In this document: piece after piece, positions 34,646-47,968 of the stretch
Layout: every line of letters begins with the position of its first letter
Position numbering within the stretch: the first letter of the stretch is position 1
Assembly: GCA_029379385.1 (NCBI GenBank)
Contig: CM055611.1
Coordinates: 17,058,062 to 17,122,061, forward strand
Length of the DNA stretch: 64,000 bases
Direction of reading: 5' to 3'
Source of the DNA: Quillaja saponaria
Lineage: Eukaryota > Streptophyta > Magnoliopsida > Fabales > Quillajaceae
Position numbers and translations under genes: made by a program
Notes under the pieces: model-generated
Told to the model about the DNA's origin: nothing
The model's database searches: none
The model's input: the letters and a program-made list of their open reading frames with translations, nothing else

Positions 34646-37600
34646 GTCAGTGAGGGCCATATGAGTCGGTGGGTCGGTTTTTTGTTCACTAAAAGAAAGA
34701 ATGGAAGAAGGTATATGTAGAGGGCATGGTTTTTTTTGGTGAGAGTGAGTGCCACTTTATATAATTCTCACACACAACTTCAAGTGGGTGGGGAATAATG
34801 GTTATGAGAAACTTGAATGGAAAAGAGAGAAACAAACAAATTTTACCTTAATTTGATTCGCCTGCTTGTGAGTTGAAAAAGATACCAAAAAGATAGAGTC
34901 AACAAAGAAGGTGATCTTTTTGCCACTCCCTTTATCATTCTCTTCAAACTACTTCTCCCCAATACTACATTATCATCATTATCATATTTGTAAAGCACTT
35001 TCCCAGGAGTGATTCACATCATCAAATTTGGAACTAACTATTAAATCTTTCATGAATAGATGTAATTTCATTTAGGCCCACGATCAATGATTGAATTAAT
35101 AGAGGATTGAATTAATAGAGGTTCATTATTTGGTTATAAATATTTCTAGTTAGGGTCTATGGCTATATATACGCTGCAAAATGTGATCATAATATGCGTA
35201 TACATTTGACATTAGAGGTTAATTAGGACAAACAATTCCGTTTATGGGATCTCATCACAATAAAATTAACGGGGTTTAATTTATATGAGAGGTTCATATA
35301 CACTGATCATAATCTTTCATTTATTATATGTTATCTGTTGTATTGAAAAAATTACTTGAGTTTCTCTTCACCCAAATTTGGACGTTGAAATTTTATTTAT
35401 TTTATTTATAAAAAGGGTAATTATTAAAAAAGTACTACGTGCAATTAACTAAAACAATGATAAAATAAATTGAGTGACATATTAAACTAACAGTTGAAAA
35501 AATTTATGTACTATCCATTTGATGATAAAGAATAGAATTTTCTCTTGAAGTCATATATTATTGGATTTCTTCACTTGTATATTGGCTATAGTGTAGTTGG
35601 GGAGCTTTCACATCAAAGTAAAATATCAAACTCCAAATAAATAACTATCATGCACATATACATATAATATATATTCTTCAAGATTGAGTGCATGATCCTT
35701 TTCCAAGTTTCACATTTAGTTAGTTTGATTAATTAGTATGGTAAAAGCAATTACTCGAAGTATCAAATTGTCCAAATCACAAGTACAAAAGGTCAATTGG
35801 TTAGTATCTCATTCTCTACTTGAAGTTTTAGTTAATTGCTTACCTCATAACTACTTCACTGATCAGCACAGTTCATATGGAAACAAATGCTTGATGGTAC
35901 TAATGCATGGCAGATCAAAATTTTGTATTTACTTTTCTTTCAATTTTGGTTTTTTCTTTCCAATACAAAGTGATAATTATAACATGCAAAAGATGAAATA
36001 TGCTTTCCTCCCAAACCTTCTACTAAGTTGAATTCAAGACCACCTCCTTTATAGTTGTGTACAACTTTTTTTACAAGTCAAGGAAAGTACAAGGAACATG
36101 AGGATTACCCCAATTAATTAAGCATGCATGTGAATGGTTGAATATATATATATATAATGTGTGTGAAAACATAGTTTTTAAATTTGCAAGAAGTACGTGA
36201 TTGTACCTCATTAATTTGAAATTATATATAAAAACAGAAGAATAAAGATTTTATATGTATGCAGCCATAAAAATAGCACCATCCATTAGGCCAAGGTGGG
36301 GTAATGCATGCAGTTCAAATGTGAAGTAGACTAATCATTTCTTTTCCAACCTGGAACCTTAGCTCGAGGGTGAGGGTGAGGGCGAGGCCTGTTAAATAGG
36401 TGAAGCATATATCAGTAAGATAAAACGTATGTAGATCTAATTCATGTCAGCTATTTAGCATATAATGAAGTGGTGGATGTAGATACTTTTGTTCATGCAA
36501 AATAATGTGAAATTCTCATTATTATTGAGGTTCACAAAACACTATCAACAACCATAATTTTACTGTTGCAAATAACTATTTGACGTAAATAATAATTATT
36601 TACGACAGCTTATCATCAACAATCATATAATAAAAGTGTATTTTCTTGTGGTGGTAGAACTAAATTCTCTTTAACATGAAAATTAGTCTCAAATTTTGAT
36701 AAACTCGTAGATATTTTATAACTAATGCAAAATTGAAAATTAACTTACACATGATGTGTTTTTGCCATTAATTTTTAATAAAAAATAATTAAATGAATTA
36801 AAGTCAAATTAACATGCGTAATGCCTAGCTTTACTAATCCTACATTTTCCTTCTTAATCTTGATTACAGCCTAACTAAAAATAAATAAGAAATCTTTTCT
36901 GGTACACTACAACTACCTAACATGAGGCAACCCCCACAACCCCTAGTATGGTTTAGTGATAATCACAAAGAAAGAATTAATGAGTGAGATCCATGATCAA
37001 TTAGGTTTCCATGGTAAATATAATTATAGTGGCACCCATTTCTTATCTTGTACAGAATCTTCTGACCAAACAAACAAAGTAGTACTTTTCAATGCTTGAC
37101 TTGTGACTTAAATGAAATTTCCTGCCCACCCAAATTTGGGATTGAATCCTTCCACACATTATATGTTTGCCCTTTGCTTATTTTGAAACTCACTTTGCTA
37201 AATAATATTTTTATAGTTGTTTGCTATTCTTTTTATGCACAAAATGGAGGCATTGCCTTTGGTTCACGCAAACAAACACCTTGTTTCCATGCCCCTCCTC
37301 TTAAGTCATACACACTCAAAAAGCCTCTTGCACTACCAAGATGTGTGTGTTTGTATCACATGCATCCATAAGAAAGATGCTTAATTAGGATTTCTACTCT
37401 CTTCTTTAAACTGCTTTTGCTATCTCTCCTTTAAATTTACCTGTGTGCTGTGGTCCTAAAACATATCCAATCAACTCCATTTATTAGCATGCATGTTACA
37501 CCAGATGACAACTTTTTGTCACCACAATTAATAGATTTTTCTGTTTTACAAGAACTAATTAAAGAGAATATTAAATCCTTTTAAGATTATTAATTTTCTT

Positions 37601-39598
37601 TTCTTTAAAGGTATGGGCAAAGGATTTGGTTGTTCATATTTCAAATTTAATCCTTTATATTTCTCTATTATATTTTATTTTGGTAACTCGATATAGAGTA
37701 GTTGTGACATGGGAACAACATTGCCGAAAAAAATAATTAATGCATATGCATCTTTTTTTTTTTATTTAATTGAGGAGAGGACAAGGATCAAATCTTCAAC
37801 CTGGGACGGGGGAGAGATTGAGCCCTAGTATTGTGCCACTTGAGCAATTCTCAAACCGATTATGCAGTGAATGTTTTAGTTAACCGATGATGACAAGTTG
37901 ATAATGGAACAAATTCTGAAAGATTCAAGATACATTTTAAAACAAAAGGTGGAAAATATAACTTGGGAAAAAATATAGGGGGTTAAGGTAAAACTTGTTT
38001 ATCTTAGTTTAGTTTAAAGTTGGAAGATATTGCTTTGGTCATTTAGTAAATTTTTTATTTTTTTTTGTAAAACTAGGTACCACTTGTATCAATATATATT
38101 CTTCAATATGATCAAATCATGATCATGAAGTTTAGAGTTTATTTTGGGGCCAATGTTGTAGTAAAATTAAAGAGAGTGATGAGCTAACTAGTAACCATAG
38201 TAATTAATGTAGCATTTAAGCAAAGGTCCAATCAATTAGTCTCTGTTTTCTGCTTGACATTGCACCTCTTGTTATTATTCATCTACATGCATGCATCAAA
38301 GGAAGAGAACGATGAATATGATCAGTAGTGACTCAACACTACAAACATGTCCCTTTAACCAAAAATACAAGAAAAGTTAGTACTAACGATATACATATAT
38401 ATTTATTCATAATAATTTAATTAAGGGTAGCGCTATGTATGTTCACTATTCAATGTTTATATGTGGATGAAAGCCAAAATTGTCTCTTAGTTTTTGTCTT
38501 TTAGTCCATTTTTAATGCACTTAACAGTTTTTTGTAGTCCACATAACAATATCCTTAATTAATTATCAATATATATACTCATTTAGTGACAAAAACTTAA
38601 GGTTACCATTAGTCGTCATCAAAAAAAATCATTGTTGCAATTAAATCAATTAATTATTGTTGCACTTATTGATTTTAGTTAGTCATGGCAATAAGCAATG
38701 TCACTATAAATATATTGTGATAACAATTGAAGAAAAATTTGGTGTTGTGTTTAAAACATCTCATTACTAAAAAATTGTCATTAATTAATTACTTCGTACA
38801 TATTGTCACAATATCAATAATGTATCCAAAAGTGGCAGGTTACAATGGTAAGCAAATTGCAATCCTAGGAGGAGGCCAAATTATCGAATCCTAGAGTCAC
38901 CCCTTTGGGAAAGGTTAATAACCATATCACTCTTTAGACCCGAATGAGATTAATTTCAGTCTTAGAGCTATATAATGACCTATTGCATGATTTAAACCAG
39001 TCAAAACCAGTATATGCACGCCTAGTACTGCCAAAAACCATTATGAATGATTCACAAAGTTTTTCCAAAACTTAGTGAAGTATGAGTAATGTTTATTTAC
39101 AATTTCCTATAGATGAATAAAAGTAGTACAAAAATAATGGTTAATTATTCATTCAAGTTTATCAACCACGTATATGTTGAGTATCACTACTGCATTATAT
39201 ATATTATCCAATTATCCTTTGTCTGACTCGCAAGTCACAAAACAAGGTGAAACACTAATTCAACAAATCATTTCATTGCATGCCATTAATTTGATCTATT
39301 TTGTTTTATTTTTACTTTTTTTCCTTTAAACCTTTGAACTACATAATGAGAAATAACTATTTCACTTTCCATAACCTCAAAACTCAAACCAAAATACTTA
39401 AGATTTCAAAAGTACAAATCAATTTAAGGTTAAAATTAATTATGCTCAAGATAGATATACATAATTAACAATCATTTAGTTATCACGCTTAATTTCTAAG
39501 TAATTACATCTCAAGTAAATGTTGCCAATCTCAAGAGCATTTCAGTTATTTAAATATAAACTTCCAAGATAGAAGTCCAATTGACATTAATATTCACT

Positions 39599-40172
39599 AA
39601 GGATTCGTTTGGATGCAATGTATTATAATGGAGAATCGGACTATCTAATTTGGTTATGGGTATACCCTAATAATTACAATTCTAAATAAGTTTTTATCTT
39701 AAACCATTTGTATATATGACATTATTGACAACCATCTATACGGCGGCACCCACCGTCGACCTCTCGAAAAACTGATCATCCCTAGGACCATTAAAGACGA
39801 GACCTCTATTAAGACTCGTTGAATACGACAATGACTACTATCCAATCCACAAGAGACAATGAAAAAACTACCGGACCCACTAGAGATGACGACTACTATT
39901 TTTGAAACCTCTCGAAAGATGACATCAAGTACTGTCGAGACCTACAAATTAGATGACAGAGACAGTGAAAAATACCATTGTCCCACTGAAGACAGCATCT
40001 AGCCCTATTGTGACCTGTCATAATCGACGACAAAGATCGTCCATCGAGACTCACCGGAGACAACAACCATCATTATTGAAATACAATCCCGATTGTTATT
40101 ATTTATGTGTTTTAAACTTCTAAATTAGATTTGAAATTTTCATTGTTGACATTCAAACGTAACCCTAAAGGA
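39599..40172. mobile_element. Probable MITE-like element with degraded ends
   Basis: The left end AGGATTCGTTTGGATGCAATG and the reverse complement of the right end (AGGGTTACGTTTGAATGTCAA) are inverted and similar. The interior (39740-40070) is GC-richer than the surroundings and rich in GAC/ACC-type words. No coding frame, and the target duplication is not resolved. Confidence 0.55.
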
Positions 40173-41147
40173 AAATCTTTTGCAGTTTGACTTCCAATTT
40201 GTTTGGGAGAGGGAAGCTTAGGATTGACTTTCTATTTGTTTGTGGGACTTCAAGATATAGAAGCCCACCATGCATTGTTCTCATATCGGCGCTTTGGGCC
40301 ATAATGTCCCTTACGTGTGTTTTGGGCCATTATGGCCCCTTATGGTTGTTAAATCCTCCAAAGCCACTTTATTACTACCAATTTTCTTTTTCTCTTTTTT
40401 TTCTTTAAAATAAGAAACTAAAAAAAATAATTAGACTATAAATACGGAGGATATTAGGTTTGAATCACAAGTCAATTCCAGCCGCACACCTCCACCGTGT
40501 TCATTAGGGAGAATATTTACTTCAACTAACAAGAGCCTTGGAATCAAATAAAAATATTATAAACTCAATTCAACTATTAATAATATTACAATTTTACATA
40601 TATATATACCAATAATTTACAAAAAAAATAATAATGGAGGATAAGATTTAAATTAAAAACCCCTTATTCCATACTTTTTTCTGAGATCATATACTACTTA
40701 TTTTTAGAAAGAAGAAAAACAAATATACTGCTACACATCCTACAATAATATTCCTCTTTTCCACAACCATGCAAAGTCAAAACAAAACATTCCTATATTT
40801 TTATGTGTCATATTAGAAGAAGAGATACAAAAGTAAGTTTTCTAGTAAAATGTATATTTTATTGTTCTTTTTCTTTTTGTGCTAATACTTATGATTTTAT
40901 CATATTCATTTTTTTTTCTAAATTTTATTTTCTTAAATGTCAGGGCAGCCCACTTCCTCCGCCATCTGTAAATTTCCGAGTACCCCACCACCCATGCATT
41001 TCAAGCGCAAATCGACAATGCACTAGTCGTAACCCGCAGTCCCCTTCTTAAGCGTTTCTAGCCTTCGGGCTTCCCTTTACCACAGGCGACAGCTGACAAA
41101 GACAGTAATCAGAAACCCTTCAGAATTTCCTGTTGCAAATTGCAACT

Positions 41148-44100
41148 ATGAATTACTCCGGCTACGACTACCAGCAACACCAACAACATGAACAGCAGCA
41201 GCATCCTTATGACCCATCTCAAATTCGATCCTATGATCAATCATCTCAAGCCTATTATGGCTATAATCAACAATATAATCAACATTACCCGTATTATCCT
41301 TCCCATGATTACACCAATTCTTATGCCCAGCAAACCTATCAACAATTTCAGCAAGAACCCTCCTTGATTCACCCTCCTGGGGTTCCAATCCCATCCCAGC
41401 AGTCTCAAACATCAGGACCCGGACACACCCATATGCAGAATCAGCAGAATGTGTATTACCCGCCTGGGGTTATGGAAAATCAGCTGCAATTGAACCCCAT
41501 TCCAGGTTCGGCAGCCGTGGGTCCATTGAACCCCATTCCAGGTTCACCGGCCGAGGGTCCATTGAATCCAGCAGCCAATGCGGTGGCAGCAGCTCTGTCG
41601 CAGCTGAAGCAGTTTGCAGGAAATACGGGGGCTGTACACAAGGCGATGCACTCCCCGGTAAGTTTTCCTTCTGCACACAATTGCTAACCTATTATTACAT
41701 TTGTACCAGTAGATGTATGACTAATTTAAATTGATATCTGGTGCATTTAACTCTTTTTATTGTATCAACTGTATAGATTGAAATTCTGCATTGACTGAAA
41801 CTTTTTGGGTATATATTATATATTTATATAAGATAACAGTTACTTTAATATTTGTTCATGTTCACTGCCTTATTTGCTTTTTGGTACTTGATAATGGTTT
41901 GCTTATTTAATTTATTTGAAGATAGAATGCACCTCTAATACAAAGCTTTACGGGAATTGAATTGTTAAGGGCGTCTGTTTTTTAGACTATGTTGGGGATA
42001 GTGGAAGTTGATATGGTATGTACTGAAAGCTATCAGACCTCATTCAATCACTTCAAGGGTGATTAGCCTCCAAAAAAGAATGCTGTGTTTTTTATTCATC
42101 CATGCTACTGCGAGAGTCAAATGGTATCTATATCTATTTTATAGATTTGAATTGCAGTTAAATAAGGAAATGAAGTAACTGAAAATAACCCAAATTCAAG
42201 ATCATTAGGATAAGAATGAGATTGATAAAATCATATTCCTTGACAATTGGGGATCATAAAGTTCAACAGCTGTTGACTTGAAATCGGATTTGCTCTCAAG
42301 GTTGGTTAATCAATGATATTTTCCTTATACTGGTGATCGTCTTGTCATGTACTCATGCAATATCGAAAAAGATATGGTATTGCATCTACAAGTTATAAGT
42401 AGTGAGGCATGGATAAGGAAGATTGCATCAGCAAACTAGAATTCTTCAAATTCACTATTACCCTCAGCATAAACTGTGATGGTTGTTGGACAGTGACATG
42501 GGTGAAATAGAAGTCTCTGGTCAACTCCTGGTGGCAGTACAGGTGTTGCTGTCATATAAATCTCAACAGAAGAATCATGCCTGATTTTTTTGTGACAGTA
42601 CCACTCATCTAGGTATATCATCCTGGCAGAAGCGTCTTCCTTTGAAACTTGAACCCCTTCTGGAGTATTCTCTAGTGAAATATAAATTCTTGAACAAGGA
42701 GTCTTTTGTTTAACCATTTACAAACATTACATTCAGTAGATGCTTCGTAGTAACCTTTCTCTAACACCTAACTATATAGTAATGCTGTATCAAGATTGTG
42801 AAAGCTATTGCCAGAGGAGGCTATCCCACCAAGTCAATCACTTTCAGGGTGATTAGCCTTCAATCTATGATTTTTATTCATCGATGATAGAACCACACTG
42901 CATCTATATCTCCATTGTACACTAACACTAAGTTGTAGTTAAACAACTATGGGAAGACTTATATATCAAAAAAGAAAAGAAAAGGAAGATTAGTTGACAA
43001 CAATCGAAATTGAATGAGTTTAGGACATTATTTTAATGCTTAAATTGGATTGTTTAGAAAGTGCTATATGATAGTTAGAAGGCTGAAAAAGGTAGATTTA
43101 CTTTTTATTCACATGAAGCAAGCCAACATTCATGGATGAGTGATTTATTTTACTTGACTGACTGATTGACCTAAAAAAGTGGGATACGCTTTGCCTTCGT
43201 TGATGCATTGAGGAACAGGATTAGCATTACATCTGATTTAATCTTTTCTTCTAGTGTGCTTTGCTTAATCCTCTCTGGTTTTATTTTCATGAGACTTGGT
43301 TACATTTGTACTTCGGTTCTTCCATCTGTCTAAACTTTCTTTTGTAAGTGGTTATAACTATTTAGTTGCAGTTTTTGTAACAACCATCATATATTGCATC
43401 TATTTAGCTATTTGTTGAATAATTTCTTCAAAGCAAAATATCAGATATGTGGTGTTCTTCGTTAGTAGTGCACTCACCATGCTGTAGTTATCTGACAGTT
43501 GTAACCTGAGTTGAAAATATTCTTTGCCTTCCTTCCCCTTTAGAATAAAATTGCATGTTTGTATTCTTTAATATAAATGTGTTTGAAGTGCTTTTGAACT
43601 AGCTTAAACTGAATTTATAAGAAAACCTGTTTGTGCATAACTAAGCTTTGTTAACTTCTTTGCTTTGCTTTCTGAGTTAATAGTAACCTGTGTAGTTTGC
43701 CTTAGTTTATTTTTATTATGGCTACCTCATGAGCTTAAAATTGATCCTATGAACTTGGAATGGCTTTGAAAGTCCTCATCCGAAGTTAATTGGGATTTTC
43801 ATCATGAAGTCTCTTTCCTTGTTATTCAGTTATAAACTTTATTATGCTAATCATGACATCCCTCTAGTCCTTTTGACATTCATACAAGTTGTCTTACTAT
43901 TTCAAATTCATGTGTTCATCACTTTGCATTTTATGTGACTGCTCCATGTTATCATTGTTCTTTAAAGCGGATACCATTTCTTCTTCCTTTGTGTTGTCTT
44001 TTGCCTATTACAACATTTTTCATTTTTAATTATTGTCTTACTAATATTTTCATCCTCCAAAACTTGTATGTGTTCCACCCCAAATCATACCATTCTCTTG

Positions 44101-47100
44101 AAAATTTGACTCCAGATACAATATGTCAAAAGACATTAGTCTTACCAACTACCAAGATTATGGACTTAAAAGTATAAATAAGCTGGCATTTATATATAAG
44201 AGTTCACTTGCTAGCCTAAGTGAGGTGAGTTAAAGACACCCAGCATGTTTGCGGCCTCTATAATGGCATCAAGCAAGCAGATCTGGCCACAATGCCAAGT
44301 AGCCTCTAGAAAGCTGAGCTGAGTCCAGTTGATTCAAGCTTGAGTATTATTGATTATGGTCATACTTCTTCTCTGTTAAGTAGGTGCTTGGGACTCAAGT
44401 CACTTCACATGGTTTCTGTTCAAGTTGAGGACCCATTTTCATAGCTTTTTATAAGCAAAGTGTGATATTGAAACTGATAATCACTTTGTCAAATTATGGC
44501 CAAGCTTCTAGGAAGTAACTTTTATCAATTAATAGAGAGGAAAAGTAATTATTGTAGAGCTTGGGTTCAACGCTTCTGTGAAATAGTATTTCTTCCAACT
44601 TCAAAAATTTGGTCCTTAATATGCTTGCTTCTTTCTTGATTACAAAAATAAACAAATAATAAAATAGAATAACACCTAAGTTGAAGATTTTACAGATATT
44701 TGACATGCTTTTAACATTTTCTGTATTTTGTTTGCAAGAATATCATGCTGTGCTACACTGCTACTCATGCTCTTTGGGGATATCAATTGGACAACATGTA
44801 GATACCACATAGGTATTGAATTCTCAGCTTATTATTATTAAAACTTACCAAAAGAGGAGGAGAGTTCTGTAAACATGGCAACACCTCCCTGAAGTAACCA
44901 GATAAAGATAACTTAGCTCTCAAAATTATCTAAGTAGCAAATGTGGCTCTAGCTTCTTTGTGCCATATTATTGCTGCATGGTGTAGATCTTTACTGGTTG
45001 CTTTAGAGCTGATGTGGCATAAGACCATTCTGTTCATGTTTCTCGTTAAAACTTTGTCTCTGTTACCCGGACTCATAATTTTACCCCAATGTACCAGTGC
45101 CCGCCACTTGTCGCCTACTGGACACCTTAAAAGGACATGGGTACTTGGGTATGATTGTCCAAATAAAAGGAAAAACTTACAAGAAGTCAATCATATCCGT
45201 GACTGTTGGACTTTGGTTTGTATCCAACACTCATAATTCATAAATGAGTCCGGGTATCAGAACTATGTGATGGCTCTCCAAACTCTTCTTGAATGTTAGT
45301 TTTGTTGGTTAACATTGTAGCTTTTTATTTTGATCAGATGGTTTGTTTTTTCGTTTGTCTCTATAGTCACATTGTGTCATTTCTATTCTGTTTTTGGTGC
45401 TTCACTATCTGATCCTTTTATCTGAGGTATATGTCCCTTATTACAGCTAAGGGTGTGTTGGACACAATATTTCTTTTCTACTTAGTTTTAAGTAAGCAGT
45501 GAGCCTGTTTCTGGGGTTTCAATTTATTGAAGATTTCTTTGCCAAGAATATCTTAAAATGTGAAAGGAGGTGAATGTCCTGTGATTGTTAGGTAAAATTC
45601 CCTAGTGGTCTTTTAAAGTTCTGGAAACTCTTTTCTTTGGAGAAGTCCTTGACCAATGACTTTTATCTCAACTGTGAAAAGGGAGTGTGTTTTCTGGATA
45701 AAATGAGCACAGTGATTCATGTGTTCCTTCTTATGTGTGGTTGATTTTATATTTCCTCACTACCTGATAGCTAGGAACTAGGATATCTGATCAGATGGGC
45801 TCGGGGTGGGATATAGGGATATGAAGGATGCCAGTGTAAATTACTCAGCAGGATTTCTCTTTATCCAGTTGGGGTCCATTTGAATCTTGGAATGAACAAA
45901 GAAAGTAGAAGTAACTTGTAAAAGGTACTTAAGCGTGGATCTAAGTTCCTTTGGAATTTGTCACTTTCTTTAACTTTCATGGCCCATTCTGAGATGCAAA
46001 TAGAAGATCCTTATTGAGTTGTGCCGTTGAGAGCAGCTGCAGGCATCTAACTATTAGAAAATGATTCTAGAGGACTTCCTTGAGAGCAGTTTGAGGGTGG
46101 TTCTGTCTGAATGCATTTTGATGTTTATCTTAATTTTGAAAATATTCCCATATTAGACTTTCACTTCTATCATAGCCCATTCTGAGATGCAAATAGATCC
46201 ATTTGTCTCAATGTATGATGCCTTGTACCTGTACGTGGCTGAAACCGTACACTCTTTGTCCACTACAGTTTGTTACTTAACTATTTGAACCTTGAAGTGT
46301 ATTGTGTTGGTAGCTTTGCTTGGGAAGCATTTTGTTCTTTGCTGTTTCCAGTTCATTTAATGGCTTTATGCATCCCATCCACAATGGATTACTGAAAGCT
46401 ATCAGCATTGTTGGTTGTTCTTTTTATATCGTTATATAGGTCATTATTGTGCCTTTTTTGCTACTGCCAGTGTGACCTTGAGCTAATTTCTAATGTACTG
46501 ACATCTTGGTGCTTTGCTCGTATATTTTGTAGATTTTCCTTTTCTTGATGTCTTGTGTTTTTGGCCTTTTTTTTTTTTCTTCAGAACTCATTCTTCATTT
46601 AGTCTTGTGTGGTTGTACCTCACTATAATCACTATATCAATGTACGGTTGCCTTTTATATTTGAATTCTTATCTGCTGTTTGTGCAGGCATCATATAGAA
46701 GAGGAGGTAGAAGTGGTAGGCCCTTCAGAGGGGGTGGTCGGGGCCGCAATGGTGGTAGGCACTTCCCACCTGATAGTGTTGGCCTGTCTACTCCTAAGGC
46801 AGCATCTGTACCATCTGATGGTGTAGTACCTTCAATGCCACCACCTTTGGTTCCTGGGCAGGCACAATTACTACCAGCACAAGTTCCTGCCAATCCATTT
46901 TGTCGACCTCCACATATGGCATGTTGTGAAGTATGCAGGGTTGACTGCAACACTCCAGAAATTTTGGAGCAGCATAGGAATGGAAAGCGACATAAGAAGA
47001 ATTTGAAAGTACATGAGGAGTTGCAGAAACTCAACAAAGTCAGATCTGGACCAGAAACTGAACAAATGTCTAATTCTGGATTTAATCCAGAAAATGTGCA

Positions 47101-47968
47101 GCCTGAGAAAACCGAGGAATCCAAAAATAAAGAATATCAACCCAAAAATATGGCATCTGAAGTAGCTAGTTGTAATTACCTGGATGGAAAGGAGCAGCCA
47201 ACAGATGTGGGAGGCACTTCTAAAGTTTCAGCAGAAGAACCTGATAGGAAAACCGGGGATCACTTTGCAGCAAGGGGTCCTAGTTTCAAGCATAAGATGA
47301 GAGGGGGGAGAGGGGGTAAATACATGAGGGCTAACAGTAGGTCAAGAAGGCTAGTTGAGCCTCCCAAACCCAAGCAGGTTATTCCTTTAATATGTGAGTT
47401 GTGCAATGTGAAGTGTGAGTCACAGGTTGTATTTGACAGTCATTTGGCTGGTAAAAAGCACGTGTCAAACCTTAAACGGTTCCATGGCCACCAAGTTTTG
47501 TATGGAGAAGAAGGGCTTCAAGCATGTTACCCACCCAACATCAATTCTATTTCAAATTTAATTACCCCTCAAGTCCAGCAAGGTGTTACTGATCCCCAGG
47601 TCCTTTTGGCTCAGCTGTTGACTTATGTACTCTCCCAGGCTCAAGCACCATCAATGATGACACTGCCAGGGCCAATGGCTACTCAAGTTCTGGTACCAAC
47701 AACAGCAGCAGGATCAAGTCTTGAAATCCCGGACCAACTTAGCTTACAGATGCAAGGAACAAAAAACACTGAAGGTGGTAGGAAAAATCTTATGATGGAA
47801 ACAAAAGGTACACTGCAATATGTCTCAACAGACATTGAAGCCCCTACAGCTCTGAGTACTAACTCCAAAACTGCAGGTGAAAGTTTTGTGTCTGGGGAAA
47901 AGGTTGCGGATCTTCCTGTGGAAAACTCAATCATCCCATCAACAGAAAACCAATGTGCAGCAGATTAG
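41148..47968 (+). CDS. Tyr/Gln-rich, RGG and U1-type zinc-finger protein (probable RNA-binding)
   Basis: Two exons, 41148-41657 and 46688-47968, joined in phase 0 across a 5030-bp intron (donor CCG-GTAAGT, acceptor GTGCAG), give 596 residues. The ATG at 41148 is chosen because it opens the conserved-looking N-terminus. Residues 1-100 are rich in Tyr, Gln and His (prion-like low-complexity). Next is a PGS-type in-frame repeat (LNPIPGS twice) and an Ala-rich helix. Exon 2 opens with an RGG-like tract (RRGGRSGRPFRGGGRGR). Zinc fingers are C250-C253-H266-H272 and C406-C409-H422-H428. Both have the x5 His spacing and the GKRHKKNL / GKKHVSNL tail of U1/matrin-type fingers, which often bind double-stranded or structured RNA. 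Another RGGRGG segment precedes finger 2. Nuclear RNA binding is inferred. Extra small exons in the long intron cannot be excluded. Confidence 0.85.
42023..42955 (-). mobile_element. Direct-repeat-flanked unit in the intron (possible small LTR element)
   Basis: About 42023-42172 and 42797-42955 are diverged direct repeats, sharing GAAAGCTAT, CAATCACTT-x-CAGGGTGATTAGCC, TTTTTATTCATC and ATCTATATCT. On the minus strand, next to the right copy, TTGATACAGCATTA resembles a worn initiator-Met primer site (TGGTATCAGAGC). The roughly 620-bp interior contains a 93-codon minus-strand ORF (42717-42436). This would fit a small non-autonomous LTR element, but ends and target duplication are not clear. Confidence 0.45.
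42436..42717 (-). CDS. Unidentified 93-codon ORF in the intron
   Basis: ATG-initiated, with an in-frame TAA immediately before the start. The product has a balanced composition (segments such as ENTPEGVQVSKEDASARMIY and DEWYCHKKIRHDSSVEIYM) rather than the skewed look of chance AT-rich frames. I do not recognise the family. It lies between two direct repeats inside an intron on the opposite strand, so it may be a captured gene fragment or chance. Low confidence that it is expressed. Confidence 0.2.
   Translation of the reverse strand: MVKQKTPCSRIYISLENTPEGVQVSKEDASARMIYLDEWYCHKKIRHDSSVEIYMTATPVLPPGVDQRLLFHPCHCPTTITVYAEGNSEFEEF

Larger units (their letters stand above)
29781..41147. other. 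Non-coding spacer, 11 kb
   Basis: Contains the second ZAT 3' UTR, a second long-inverted-repeat MITE, a copia remnant, small tandem duplications and a MITE with degraded ends, each listed. Poly-T/A runs occur at about 30600-30630, 31965-31982 and 32000-32022, and an AT microsatellite at about 33217-33242. Open frames at 35738-36031 and 37096-37371 show no motif or family resemblance and are left out. The last 200 bp is a GC-richer stretch that is probably promoter and 5' UTR of the next gene. Confidence 0.6.
41658..46687 (+). other. 5.0-kb intron of the U1-type zinc-finger gene
   Basis: Bounded by GTAAGT and TTTGTGCAG, and preceded near the acceptor by T-rich sequence. Long for a dicot intron. 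It contains a direct-repeat-flanked unit (42023-42955); the rest holds no motif I recognise, though parts such as 44930-45240 have fairly even base composition. No alternative exon could be supported. Confidence 0.75.

Noticed and set aside
44930..45236. Overlapping open frames on both strands in the intron of the zinc-finger gene
   Set aside because: Neither shows a domain, the plus-strand frame lacks convincing splice sites, and joining it would break the clean phase-0 exon 1 to exon 2 join.
46393..46408. Exact repeat of ACTGAAAGCTATCAG shared with the left direct repeat at 42022
   Set aside because: Only about 16 bases match and the flanks do not align, so it is not enough to call a third repeat copy.
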